Shown: positions 47,702 to 59,376 of the stretch, in pieces
How the letters are laid out: each line of letters opens with the position of its first letter
How positions within the stretch are numbered: position 1 is the stretch's first letter
Assembly (NCBI RefSeq): GCF_001619985.1
Contig: NW_017264201.1
Location: 1,178,001-1,242,000, forward strand
DNA length: 64,000 nt
From: Xylona heveae TC161
Lineage: Eukaryota; Ascomycota; Xylonomycetes; Xylonales; Xylonaceae
Direction: 5' to 3'
Program-made: the position numbers and the translations under genes
The notes under the pieces: generated by a model
The model's input: the letters and a program-made list of their open reading frames with translations, nothing else
Databases searched by the model: none
What the model was told of the DNA's origin: nothing

Positions 47702-48930
47702 GGCGATAAGATTTGGCAATTAACGCAGCAGTGGGATTCTAAAGAGTGTTTTCTCGAGACTTGCTCAGCAGAGTGTATTTGCTGCTTATTTTTTACAAGG
47801 AAGAGAAAGAGATTTCCATCTCTCAGCTCTTTATAGCCAAACTGACAGTCTCTACACGATTCGTCATTCGAAATTCCAAATGCATGCTTACTCAAGCGTC
47901 AAGATTGCACCATTCCATACCTTATCTCTGGACAATGGAACAAGAGGGGTATGGAGCGGGGTTTGCAGGTAGGTTGCGTCTACGACAATTCATATGTACT
48001 CTGTAACGCAATGCACACAACGTACCAGTGTCACTTGCGCGTATAACCCAGTACCTGAGTATAGTCGACTTAGGGATTAGGTAGTATTGCGTGATAGTGC
48101 ACGTTCCTGTAGAGCGCCCCTTAGGTTGGCACTTTCGACCTGTAATTAAATTAGGAAATAATAAACGCTGGATACTAGAATCATGGCCATGTCATTCTGG
48201 TCACTTCTTATCAGCATTTTTGCAAATTTTTCTTTGTTGTTGGAGTTGTCGATTGTACTGGTTTGCACGATCTAGTATGCATACTGTTTGGTGTTCCAAG
48301 GACGCGAAGCCCTGGTCGAGTCGCAGCACGTCAGTTCCCCGGCTCTTGCGTGATGTGATTGAAACACCCCCCACAACGTCAACATCTAGTCAAGGATCAA
48401 CGACTGCACCATTTCTTTGAGTTACAATTCGCTCAGATCTTTCTTTTAGTTGACAGCGATAAGGATTCGGCATTTTCGACGGTATCAGTGGAGCAGGGGC
48501 GCTGCTGGAAATCAATGTAGTTGGATATTCAATCAGGGCGCCTTTCTTGGCCGCCATATCTGAAGAAACCACTTTTCAGCCGTCAAATTATTTTTCTATT
48601 CTGCATGCGATGGTGTCATTTTATTGGCGTTGATTTCAGCACTTAGATTGTCGCGTGGAGGTTATGCATGATGGATTCCGTGCAAGGATTGCTCAATCAC
48701 CTCATTTGGGTTTTGAAGCATATATAGAGAAGATGTGCACTTAAATTTTTGACTGTAGTGTTTACGAGATTGGTCTTCTGCTATTCTGGTTGTCGATCTT
48801 TTCAGATTGCTTGGTCCTTTTCGACATCGTCTTTTGACGACTTGTGGACTCTTCAGGACCATACCAGGATTTCAAATATCCAGAGACTTCAACACCCCAG
48901 GGCGCCTCTGCCAGCGTCAAACCTTTGCAA
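47702..48930. promoter_or_regulatory. Shared promoter region of the dioxygenase and transporter genes
   Basis: This 1.23-kb stretch separates the two divergent start codons. It contains a perfect sulfur-regulator-type site (listed separately) and a TACTCTGTA motif at 47997-48005. Short open frames inside show no conserved protein. Confidence 0.6.
48610..48619. promoter_or_regulatory. Cys3/MetR-type sulfur-regulator binding site (predicted)
   Basis: The sequence ATGGTGTCAT matches the published consensus ATGRYRYCAT for Neurospora CYS3 and Aspergillus MetR at every position. It lies 312 bp upstream of the transporter start codon and about 900 bp from the dioxygenase start. A match to this 10-mer is expected only about 0.02 times in 1.2 kb of random DNA. 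Binding itself is inferred. Confidence 0.55.
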
Positions 48931-50756
48931 ATGTCTTCCACATTGGGCAAGATGGACTCAAATGTCAAGACATCTGAGTTCTCTGATGCTAGTCCTACCC
49001 TGAACGGTGCCAAAGGAGGAGCCTTTGATACAAAGGGGGTGGAACACTTGTACGAACCAATTGATACGTACGAAGGAAAACACAGATGGGACCCTGAATT
49101 CGAATGGGAGCCACAGGAGGAGAAGAAACTTGTTCGGAAGGTTGGTCCGCCTTGCTTTCATTGGCCGTTGCCCTTCACTAATGAGACTAGATTGATTTGC
49201 GTATCTGTTCCTGGGCTTGCATCATGTTCTTTGCCCTCCAGCTGGATCGAGGAAACATTAGCCAGGCGCTTTCGGACAATATGCTTGACGACCTTAAAAT
49301 GAACACAAATGATTACAACACGGGCATGACAATCTTCTATGTTTGTTTCCTTGCAGCGGAGCTACCATCGCAATTGATATCGAAGAAACTCGGACCCGAC
49401 CGATGGATACCAGTTCAAATGCTCTCCTGGAGTCTTGTGGCAGCTTTGCAGTCACTTTTGAGTGGACGAAGTTCTTTTCTCGTCTGTCGTGCTTTGCTAG
49501 GCCTCATTGAAGGTGGCTTCATTCCCGATATGATTCTCTATCTGAGCTACTTTTACACCGGAAAAGAGCTACCAACCCGGCTCAGCGGTTTCTGGACAGC
49601 CTATCAATTGACCTCGATTATTTCATCCTTCCTTGCGTATGGTCTGCTTCATATGCGTGGATACCACGGCATGAGTGGTTGGCGATGGCTCTTTGCCATT
49701 GAAGGATGTCTCACTGGGCTGATTGGTATAATCTCATATTTCTATATGCCTCCGTCGCCGACGCAAAGCGCTAGCTTCTTCCGTGGCAAAGACGGCTGGT
49801 TCTCTGAACGAGAGGAGAAAATCATGGTTAACCGGGTCTTGCGTGATGACCCTGGAAAAGGTACCATGCACAATCGCCAAGCAGTTACGCCACGGCTGCT
49901 CTGGCGCAGTCTGAAAGACTACGATATGTGGCCAGTTTATCTACTCGGTCTCAGTTGGGGTCTGCCAAATAATCCCATGACTTCCTACTTGACATTGCAG
50001 TTGCGATCGGTTGGCTTCAATACATTTAATACCAATCTTTTGACGATTCCGTCTAGTGTCATATTTATCATAGGTCTGATAACTTTCACCTGGATTTCAG
50101 AGAAGACCAATCAGCGATTTCTCCTAGTCCTGGCTGGTCAGATATGGTTCTTTCCTCTCGTGATCACGCTTGAGGTTCTTCCTGCTGATTCCGGACCATG
50201 GGTTAAATGGGTCTTGTGTACTCTGCTGGTGGGAGGCCCCTATATTCATGCCATCCTGGTGGCTGTCACAAGTCGAAACGCTGGGTCAGTTCGAACACGC
50301 ACAGTGGCATCAGCTTTGTACAATATGTGCGTTCAGACAAGCAGCATTATCGGATCAAATGTAAGGCTTGCTTTCAGTCTGGGATATAACTCAAATGGTT
50401 ACTAATGACGGTTAATTTTAGATTTATCGAAATGATGATAAACCTCTGTATCGGCGTGGAAACAAAGCCCTCATCGGCATCTGCGTGTACAACATGTTCC
50501 TTATTGTTGGTATCAAGTTTTACTACGTCTGGAGGAACAAGTAAGTCATCTTTAACTAAGGTGGCCGTCCTAGTAACTGATTGACCCTTCTTTTAGTGTC
50601 CGTCAAAAGAAATGGGATTCGATGAGCAGGGAAGAGAAAGAACATTACCTTCTCACGACCAAAGACGAAGGAAACAAAAGGTTGGTACAACTATTAGCAG
50701 TTTCAAGATTGCATAACTAACATCTCATTAGACTGGACTTCAGATTTGCGCATTAA
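48931..50756 (+). CDS. Dal5/Seo1-family (anion:cation symporter) MFS transporter
   Basis: Exons 48931-49140, 49191-50360, 50422-50540, 50597-50680 and 50732-50756 encode 535 residues with about 12 membrane segments. The family (anion:cation symporters, including allantoate permease Dal5, nicotinate permease Tna1 and Seo1) is shown by KIDLRICSWACIMFFALQLDRGNI at the joint of exons 1 and 2, given here as KIDLRICS then WACIMFFALQLDRGN, and by RALLGLIEGGFIPDMILYLS, GWRWLFAIEG and the C-terminal NIYRNDDKPLYRRGN. The first 65 residues are hydrophilic. The last exon is only 25 nt and encodes the final residues RLDFRFAH. An earlier in-frame ATG is absent, but a second one at 48952 is possible. Placement opposite a TauD-like dioxygenase suggests an organic sulfur anion as substrate; this is inference. 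Confidence 0.9.
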
Positions 50757-51553
50757 ATTTCGTGGTTTAAATTATTCGACCCAGATTCTCCTATACCCCT
50801 CCATTCTGTGTTTCGAGTTGTCTAAAAGCGAGCTAGACCTTTTCGGTTGCGAATGCATAAACTTATAGATTTTGGAAGACGAGAAGAAGTCTACAGATTT
50901 GAATTACCAAATACATGATTTTGACGGTATGCCAAGTTCGGTTTTATATTGTGTCTACTAGATTTCACCTTCGCTTCGATCCTCCTCTGCCTTGAATAAA
51001 CTCCCTTAGGCCATATAAACTACCTAAGAACATTCCCGCTACTGCATAATTTCTTCTTCCCCCTGGGACCAGAAGCGATTCCCCGCCGTCCTGCGCTGAT
51101 CTCGGTTAGGAATAAGCTGCTTACCTTATCTCCTCACTGTACAACACTCCGCTTTTCCCCCATCTACTACGTATGCCCAGGGTTGCCCAAGACGGCGGGC
51201 CTCTCGGGTAGCTATCAGGCTGTTTATCAGTGTCATTTCTGCTGAGAAAGCTAAGAAAACAGCTTATCAAGCATAGTATTTTATGGGTATACTACGTTAC
51301 AAAGCTTCTAGGCAGCAGGCGGAGGGATGTCACTGGCGCGCATACTTCCGTCTGCATATCTGGGTACTCCTTTATTGATGTGGATTGATATGGTAGTGCA
51401 TTTTACTGCTGACCATTGGCTCAATGCCGTCTTGGTCTACGTTTCCTCTCTGCTTCCATCCAAACTTCATCAGGGCGCCTTGCTCTTTCAATCATTATAC
51501 GCTTCATTTTGAAGGTGTGACTCCTCTGCGATCACTATTATTGAATCGCCGAC
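50757..51553. other. Intergenic region, promoter of the PLP-enzyme gene
   Basis: About 800 bp lie between two genes on the same strand. The stretch contains a half-site TGTCAT of the sulfur-regulator type near 51231 but no full copy. No gene is seen. Confidence 0.55.
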
Positions 51554-53414
51554 ATGGGCGAGACGGCGAGTGCAAAAGCTCCCCCTTATCTTTCGCAGCG
51601 CGGCGAGGCTGCGGCCGCAATCGGCAGGAAGAACATATTCTTTGATGTGATATCCAACCTTTGGCATCCCGAGGACAATCCAGATGGATTCGTCAGTCTT
51701 GGTGTGGCTGAGAATGTACGGCGTTTAATTTAAGGTTTCCCCACGTTTAGCCGAACGTTTGTTGATCATTGGGTTATATGTAGGCCTTGATGCACGAAGA
51801 AATGGCTCAATTTGCGAAGAAAACGGTAGATCCACACCCTGATCTTGTCATTCGTTTGTTCATCTACTCCAATACTACCATGACAACACTGTATGCGCGT
51901 GGCGAAACCCCGTTGACTTAGTTCTACTCTTCTCTTTCAGTTCCACCTCCCTCATCATTCTCTTACATACGGCGATGGCGCAACGGGAAGCAAACGTCTA
52001 CGCGCAGCCGTTGCACGATTTATGAACCGTCATTTTGACCCGGTTACGCCGATAGACCCCGAACATGTCACCACGACTATAGGTGTAACGACAGCAATTG
52101 AAGCTTCAGGGATGGCATTGGGAAATCCTGGTGATGGCTTTCTACTTGCACGTCCTTACTATGGGGCATTTCCGCCTGATCTCGGTGCACGCGCAGAGTG
52201 AGTTTATCGCATGCACTCCATTTCACTGGTCAATTTTGGCTTTGACTCTCAATTCTATCCGAACCTTGATTCGCAAAAGGCTGACCCTGGCTAACGTTTC
52301 CTAATTGACACTCAGGATCAAAGTAGTTGGGGTTTCATTCGGTGACGTTGACCCATTTGGATTGGACGCCATCGCAAAATATGAAGAAGCTCTACTTCAA
52401 GCGCATCATGATGGAATAGAAGTTAAGGCATTGATACTCTGCTCTCCGCATAACCCTCTGGGTGAGAACGCTTTTTTCTTCAAATAATGTCCCTATCACC
52501 CGACTGACCGACGTGACTACAGGTCGATGCTTTCCAAAAGATGTTCTCATTGAATTGATGCGCTTTTGCCAAAAGTATAGACTCCACCTCATAAGTGACG
52601 AGATCTATGCCCTTTCCATTTGGGAGAACGCAGAAGCCCCCGAGGCAGTAGGATTTACATCCGTATTGTCAATTGATACGACAGGAATCATAGATCGAAA
52701 TCTTATCCATGTGTTTTGGGGCATGAGCAAGGTACGTGACATTGCTCTCAAACCCATCCAATCAAAACACGATGTCTCCTGCCCATTTAAACCCGCAGAA
52801 TCGAGCGGTCCACCCCGTTTATACCCAAGATTGTCGTTGACGATACCTAGGACTTCGGAGCCAACGGTCTCCGAATCGGCTTTATAATCAGTCAGCATAA
52901 TCAAGAATTCCAAAAAGCGTTGCGCGGACATTCTGCATTCCGATATCCGTCATCGCTTTCAGACAATCTGGCAGCAAACGTCTTGGAAGATGACGAGTTC
53001 ACAGAATATTACATCCGTACTAATCGGCAAAGATTAGCCGACTCGTTTGCTTGCATGGCAGATTTCCTAAAGAGAGAAGGCATTCCGTATTATCATGGTT
53101 CTAACGCGGCATTCTTCATGTGGGCAGATCTACGGCCGACGTCAAGACGTGTATCGCCTAAGCCTGAGACTTTGGATGCCAGCCTTGATGCGATGAGACT
53201 GGTTGATGAAGTGACAACTGAAACACCCCCATCATCGGGTGCGTCGACCGAGACGGAGGCCATCATGTCGAGATTGCTCGCAAAGAAGGTCTTCTTAGCA
53301 AGCGGTGAGGCATTTGGAAGCGAGGAGCCCGGCTGGTTCCGGATCGTGTTCTCGCAGCCTCGGCCTTATGTGGAGGAGGGTTTGAGGCGCATTTTAGAAG
53401 CTATGAAAGAGTAA
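51554..53414 (+). CDS. PLP-dependent aminotransferase/ACC-synthase-like enzyme
   Basis: Exons 51554-51715, 51784-51825, 51941-52197, 52316-52461, 52523-52731 and 52851-53414 encode 459 residues of fold-type I, in the group of 1-aminocyclopropane-1-carboxylate synthase-like proteins. The group also includes fungal C-S lyases such as GliI of gliotoxin synthesis. Seen: FVSLGVAEN, LTYGDGATGSKRLRAAVARF, PYYGAF, CSPHNPLGRCFPKD, ISDEIYALSIW (Asp228 and Tyr231 for the cofactor ring) and GMSKDFGANGLRIGF with the Schiff-base lysine Lys272, followed by the C-terminal VFLASGEAFGSEEPGWFRIVF. All catalytic positions appear intact. The next genes upstream are a Dal5-family transporter and a TauD-like dioxygenase, so a role in sulfur amino acid breakdown is plausible. 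Aminotransferase, ACC synthase and C-S lyase cannot be told apart from sequence alone here. Confidence 0.88.
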
Positions 53415-56400
53415 TTGGTACTGATACAGCGCTGTATTAAACTTCATGCTCTATCTATAGATGTGCTGGCAATTAAGTGGCGGGAGTCTTTCTCCGCAGT
53501 TTGATATTTGGTTACTTTAAGGTGTTGTCAGGTTATCGTCTAGTGGACATGTTATCATTAAACAAAACCTGTGTGCATACTATACCATATTTTAATAATT
53601 CGATCAATAATTATTAAATATTATCTGAGGCTAAAGACAGGACTATGATCAGAACATCTATTAAGATGTGCTGCTATATTTCTGTCGGCACAATTATATT
53701 CACAAATTTTAACGAAAATCAATAGATTCCATGGAAAAACCTGATGCGGAATAAATATTTTCTATACAAGTGAAAAATTCAACATTTGCGGACAGATTTT
53801 TTTTGCATATATATATGCAGGTAATGATTCAGGCACAGCAATGCTTCTAAAACGTTTGGTCATCAAATGCATTGTTGTCATATATGCCGATGCTGCCGTT
53901 GCCTCGGTTTCAAAGAAATGTCGATCCCCCTTTGGCCCCTTCGAACAAATACGAAACAAGGTACATCCCTGAGATCGGAACGTGGGGTGTTCCCCTCGGG
54001 AGTAATAGCCGCCAACTCTTCGCTTCAACCTGCAGCACCACGGCGTACCGGACCGACAACTCCGCATCATCCCTCCACATTGACGTATTACCAAGCCTGA
54101 TCACTGATATGATTTGATTCCGAGCATCACAAGTACTGTAATCAAATTGATAATCTCGCGCCCCACAGTCAGCCTCCGCAATTTATTTTTCAACAATTTT
54201 CGGAATGAGCTCTGCTGCTCATGTCACGAGTCGCTGCATTGCTTTTTTGATCATTACGACACATTTTCCATCTTGCTTTTTTAGTAATAATTACAGAGGT
54301 AACCTGTGAATGTTGATTATTGAGCTGACGGACCGGACTTCTTTTTCGGCTCAACAATCCCTTTTTTCTCACCCACAACCAGGTTAGCCTTCATGCTTGA
54401 GCTTGCAGCTTGCGTCACAGGAGAAATACTAATGCGTATACGACCAGGACATCTGAGATAATAAGGATGGAGAGTAAGGACCAAAATGTTATGGACACAC
54501 TGCTACTTCAATATTGCGGAGGATTATGTCCGAAAAGCCCGAGATATCTCCTTTGGCTTATTCGAAAAGTCCGACGGAATACTGCTTTCTAACCCCGCTA
54601 TTGTTCATCCTGGAGCTTCATAGTCCTTGTGGATTTCCAATCTGGAAACTAGATCAATTGGGCACCGGCACCGGCACCGGCACTATCGTCAGCGGCAAGC
54701 GCTGAATAAGTCTCGCAATACGATACCAGCGTGGCAATCTTCCTGAATCCAATATGTCTGGCACCAAGATGCGTCAGTCTTCCTGAGCTCCTGAACTGCC
54801 TGGAGCTCCTTGAACTTGCTAACCAGCGCAGACTTGCAAGCTCAACGTTTTGGAATTATTGTTAGGCTCCACTTCGTTGCTGACGCTTACGGAGCTTATG
54901 AAGCGTTGATACTAATCGCCAAGAACCCGTAGCAGGTTTGGCGAAGGCGACTTGAGCTCACTGAGTCTTTCCTTTGCCGTGCTCAGGAGGAACCACTCGT
55001 ACAACTTGGCACACTCCATTTTGGACCAGTTAGGCTGGTTTCCTGGGAGATTGTCGCTGCTGCATCTCTGCCAGGCCTACAGGACCAATGCGAGGTCACG
55101 CAGGAATACTACCTAGGTAGTCTCTCCTCTGACTGTCGAAGAACAAGTTCATAGTCAGCTGGCGTGGCATACCGATACTTGTACGTAAATCCCAAGGCCA
55201 ACTGGAATGCTGCCTACTGGACCATGGTAGGCTGTGCCTAGTTTCCGTGACATAGGATAGATCCGTGTTGTACTAGTTTGTTCATGACGACAGCTAGAAA
55301 ATTACAGCCTGGCTAGAGCTTCTAGCTTGAGAGATAGAAGAAACGAATTCTCCCGCCTTGGCTCTCGCACATATCTAGTATTTGACACCGTGTAAGTCTT
55401 GCCTGATAGATGTGATACGAGATAGTGCGGTTGATTTAGGCCTCACTGCGGTTTATAAGGAGGCCCTATACACATGTGATCATACTAGTATACTTTTTAG
55501 CCTATTTTTGAGGTAAACATATCACGTTTCGAAACGGCTCAATTGTTTGTCAGAAAAAACGCTGCCAAGTGACGACGGAAAAAAAGGAAAAGGAAAGCTA
55601 CAGTAGTGAGATATCAGACAGCTAGGCAGCGTCGGTGACTCATTTGCCGATGGTTGACCAGCGGATGGAGAGAACTGCCATTCCGGTTCTCTGAGCTCGC
55701 CCGACTCGGTCTGTGGCTGATGCCGTGGCGAGACCTTGGGCTGGCATACCTGGGCAACATCCTTCCGGGTCAGCGACGACCGACACCAGGGGCGAAGGGG
55801 ACGGGCACCAGCACCTGATCCGGGTCCGCAACCGAGATTTCTTACCTGAAGCACGAAGGGTACTGTACATTACTTAGACTGCTGTCATCGCGAACCTCTC
55901 TGTGCAAACATCGGTATTTAGTCCGTACATGTACTTGATTTCTCCGCGGCGCGGATGACATGGTGGCAAAGTCTTTTGGCTAAGCCAGCCTGCTTTAGCA
56001 TGATCGACGAATAACAATCCAGGCAGCAATCCGACTTTAGGACGTTGCCGATTGGTTCAGCCTTTGACTATGTACAACCGCAATGGGTTAAATGAAGACA
56101 CATTGATGCTGGAAAACACGGCATCTGAGCAGTAAATCAGCTGCCATTTGCATAGCATCCAGACCTTTGGAAGGCAACCGTCGGGCTCTTGCGTTTCCCC
56201 ACTCTACGTGTATTTTTTCATTTTTCTTTCCCTTGCGTGTCATTTGATATTTCTTTGTTTTTTTATTAAAACCTGTTTGCTTTTACGGACGATACCGTGA
56301 TTTTCCGATCCCAGAGGATAGGTAGTCTAGGAATCGCGAATGCGTTTCGTATGAAAACAACTGATCCGATGGCAGCCAAGGAGGATGATTTCCGCCGCAG

Positions 56401-57240
56401 CTGGGAACAAAATGCTTTGTGTCATGTCAGTGAAGACTATGATTGCTTATCGACCATGGCAGCGTTGCACAATTAAACTCTGAGAAAATCAGAAACAAGC
56501 GGCTCCCCCCGTACTCTGTGTATACTCCGTACACAAAAGGGTCCAACAAGGAGACAGGTGAAGGGGAGGCGTCAGCCAGCAACCATAATTTCAAAATGCC
56601 GTATTTCGGCAATCGAAACGACTCCTGGCCAATCACAATCACGTATCAGCCTCCCAGCGGAGGTTGCCGTCTAGGCGGTGTGGTGGCAGGAGGGGGTCAT
56701 GCTGGGTTTTACTGGGTCTGTTCTTGATAATACTTTGCTCTTCTGGGCATGGCTTCATCCCATTACGCACCCTTCATCTTCTGCATCGCATGCCGGAGAG
56801 GCCGAACAGCGCGAGGAATACCGTTTTGGTTGCACAGGCTCTTTCTCAACTTAAAAAAGTGGCAGTGAAAATTTGCGTGTCGTCTCACTACGGGAAGCTT
56901 CCAAAGGGAGACATGGTAGTACTGTTTTTCGTAGAAGAGAGAGGAGAAAGAACACGTCGTGCGGGTATCAATCTCCACTTGGAACAAGTATCGACCAAGA
57001 CTGAAATTCGGTGCCCAAGGTACCATCATAATTGCTTCCGTCTATAACCTCGGTTTACAGGTCCTCCTTGGTACCGCCTATTTGGGGGTCCACACGAACG
57101 GATCAAGTATTGAATGATTACGGACAGTGGTTGGAAGAGGATAACACGGCAGTGCGGCAAACCCATGACCGTTTGTGGAGCTCAGGCAGAGACCCAGCCA
57201 AGCCAGCCAGAGAGATAGACAGATCAGTCAATCGGAAATG
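53415..57240. other. Gene-poor region
   Basis: The first 400 bp are AT-rich. After that the sequence is mixed, with short overlapping open frames such as 53872-54117 and 55522-55870 that have no recognisable domain and no clear splice partners. A GGCACC repeat lies at 54661-54683 and a TACTCCGTA motif at 56523-56531. It may be decayed DNA or hold non-coding transcripts; no gene is supported. Confidence 0.55.
54661..54683. repeat. GGCACC hexanucleotide repeat
   Basis: Nearly four tandem copies of GGCACC. No coding frame is attached. Confidence 0.85.
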
Positions 57241-59376
57241 ATGGCAGGTGAAAGGGCGCGTAGACATCATTTATGATACGGAAGATGAAGACGAAGAGCT
57301 AGCTAACACAAAGTGCAAAAAGATCTCAAAGTGATGATCAGAAAAATTACGTGTGATGACTTCAAAGATTTGCCCCAATATGGCCCAAACCTCTCAAGAC
57401 TCATTTCATGACTGAAGGCGAATTCTCAGACGGAAGGAGTTGGCCGAAGGCGGATAAGTTACCCATAGCAGAGTATGAGGAAGTGCAAGTTAGGGTAACT
57501 TGGTGATGAAGGTGGTGGCGACGACCTTTCTGGGAACCCCGAATCTCTTCCGTTCACCTTCTTTGGGAGGAAAAGGATGGGATGAGTGGGTGAGCGGATG
57601 GCTCACCCACAAGGCATCCAACCTACCTATTACTATTACTTGTCTTGATTTGGGGCGACTTGTTTTTTTCTTGCTAGCGATGACTCTACTCCCTGCGCGC
57701 GCCTCTCGCCTTCGCTCTCTTCGGTCCCCCACCCACCCATTACTATTTGCAAATCCCACAGCCCGAAGGCAAAAGGAATCCCCTCCAGCCGACCGTAGCC
57801 CACCCCCCGAGCGAACGCAACAACACTTACCCCCCCCAGTCCGGCGTGTAAGAGTCAAAACCGCCTTGCCTCCCCCCCCCCAGATCATTTTCGAAATTCT
57901 TTCCAAGCAAGCAAAGATGATGCTCATCACGCCCTTCTAGATCTCGAGCGTCTCGCTCTAATCAGTCACCAAGGTCATTTTATCATCCACGCTTGTATCA
58001 TCATTTACGGTTTACGAATCTCTCCTCTCAACGTCTTTGTCATTACTTCTTTCGGTGCAATAATAGCTCTGTTTTCTCTCTTACTCTCTACCTAAATCTC
58101 TCTCGGTTACTCACAGCCTGCTGCCTGTGTGCTGAGAAAGTCTGAGTTGGTGCCTATTTGCACTTTTGGTATAGTGCGCCCACTGTTGCTGCTGCCTTTG
58201 TCTCGGGCGCGCGCGAAAGTGCTGTCATCCCCACCAAGAGTCTCGACCGCCACACACCTCCGAAAGACTCATCCGCCCAGGCCTCTCGCTCTCACTCTCC
58301 GACTCATTCAGTCATATCTCGGCCTCCCCCATCGCCACTTCCGCCACCCCTATTAATCCTCCCCGATCTTCCACCTTTCTTCAACCTCTCCTCTCTCTTC
58401 CCGGTCGACTAGGTCTCCGCCCATATTAGTCACGCTGCATTTCCGCTGACTGAACTTGGAGAGACTTTGGTCAACTTCCGCTCCTCTCGACGTGTCCTTC
58501 ACCAGTCCTACGCCGAGGTACACGAATCGTTAAAATCGAAACCTCTCCTTCCCGGAAAATCTCCACTCACTATATTACGATTTATTATATCATCATCTCT
58601 TTGACCTTTTAGCTGCATTTTTCGTCTTCTGCTCGTCTCGCTTTCCAACCGCTTTTTTACACTCGTCGATTATTACGTCAAAATGTATATGCCCTACATT
58701 GCCAGTCCGGCCACCAGCTTCGTCCTTTCCACCGTCGTTGTTGTCAACTGGGAATCCGCTCGTAAGGGTTCTGATTACTAGATATCTTCGCGTCGCTTCG
58801 ATCATAACATCTCCCACGACATCTATCAAGTTTATTTAAACTTGATCTCTGTCGTGTTTCGTTTCGTATCGATACGGCGCCGTGAGGAGTCTGGACTGTC
58901 TCATCTCTACGTTGGATTCTTTCCGGTTCACACATTCGCATTTGTGGCGCGTGGGATCTTTTTCCTCTGGTCTGATAGATATCGGTCTGTTTCGTCCTTT
59001 TTGACAAAACGCTCGTCTTGTTTCCTGTTTAGGTTGCATCAAGATCGGTATCTAGGGGAGCAAAGGAGAAGCTTCTCATTTTCTGCAAATCAAAACGATT
59101 GGAAAGGATAGAGGCCTTGAGGTTATCCGCCACCTCTTGAAATAAAATCCGGCGGATTACGGTCACAGGAACAAATCGAACGGTTTTTGTCGCATCGGTA
59201 AACTCGGTCACCCCACGGTATCTCGCGATCATCACGATCATACGTTTTCCTCCGCATTACTCCGCATTTCCGCTTCTTCCCGAACTCTAATTGACCCCCT
59301 TGTCTTATCTTCTATTCATATTCTCCGACTGACACACGGTTGTGGTTGCTGTCATTGACTTTACTTTGCTTTCGTG
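57241..59376 (+). promoter_or_regulatory. Promoter and long leader of the Pho80-family cyclin gene
   Basis: From about 57700 the plus strand is C/T-rich, as in the transcribed leader of highly regulated fungal genes. It contains several upstream ATGs, including a clear 32-codon upstream frame at 58683-58781 (listed separately). Two mirror-image open frames over 57490-57940 on opposite strands are composition artefacts. The transcription start cannot be placed by eye. Confidence 0.5.
58683..58781 (+). other. Upstream open reading frame in the cyclin leader
   Basis: A 32-codon frame starts ATGTATATGCCC and ends with TAG, about 600 bases before the cyclin start codon. The peptide begins MYMPYIASPATSF and has a short hydrophobic middle. 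A GTAAGG donor-like string lies inside its 3' part, so it could also be a spliced leader exon. Its effect on translation is unknown. Confidence 0.4.

Noticed and set aside
46226-53414. A secondary-metabolite cluster reading of the dioxygenase, transporter and PLP-enzyme genes
   Set aside because: No polyketide synthase, peptide synthetase, terpene cyclase or pathway regulator lies in the window; the flanks are housekeeping genes.
57490-57940. Mirror-image 146-codon open frames on both strands
   Set aside because: They have equal length on opposite strands with no motifs; base composition in the cyclin leader explains them.
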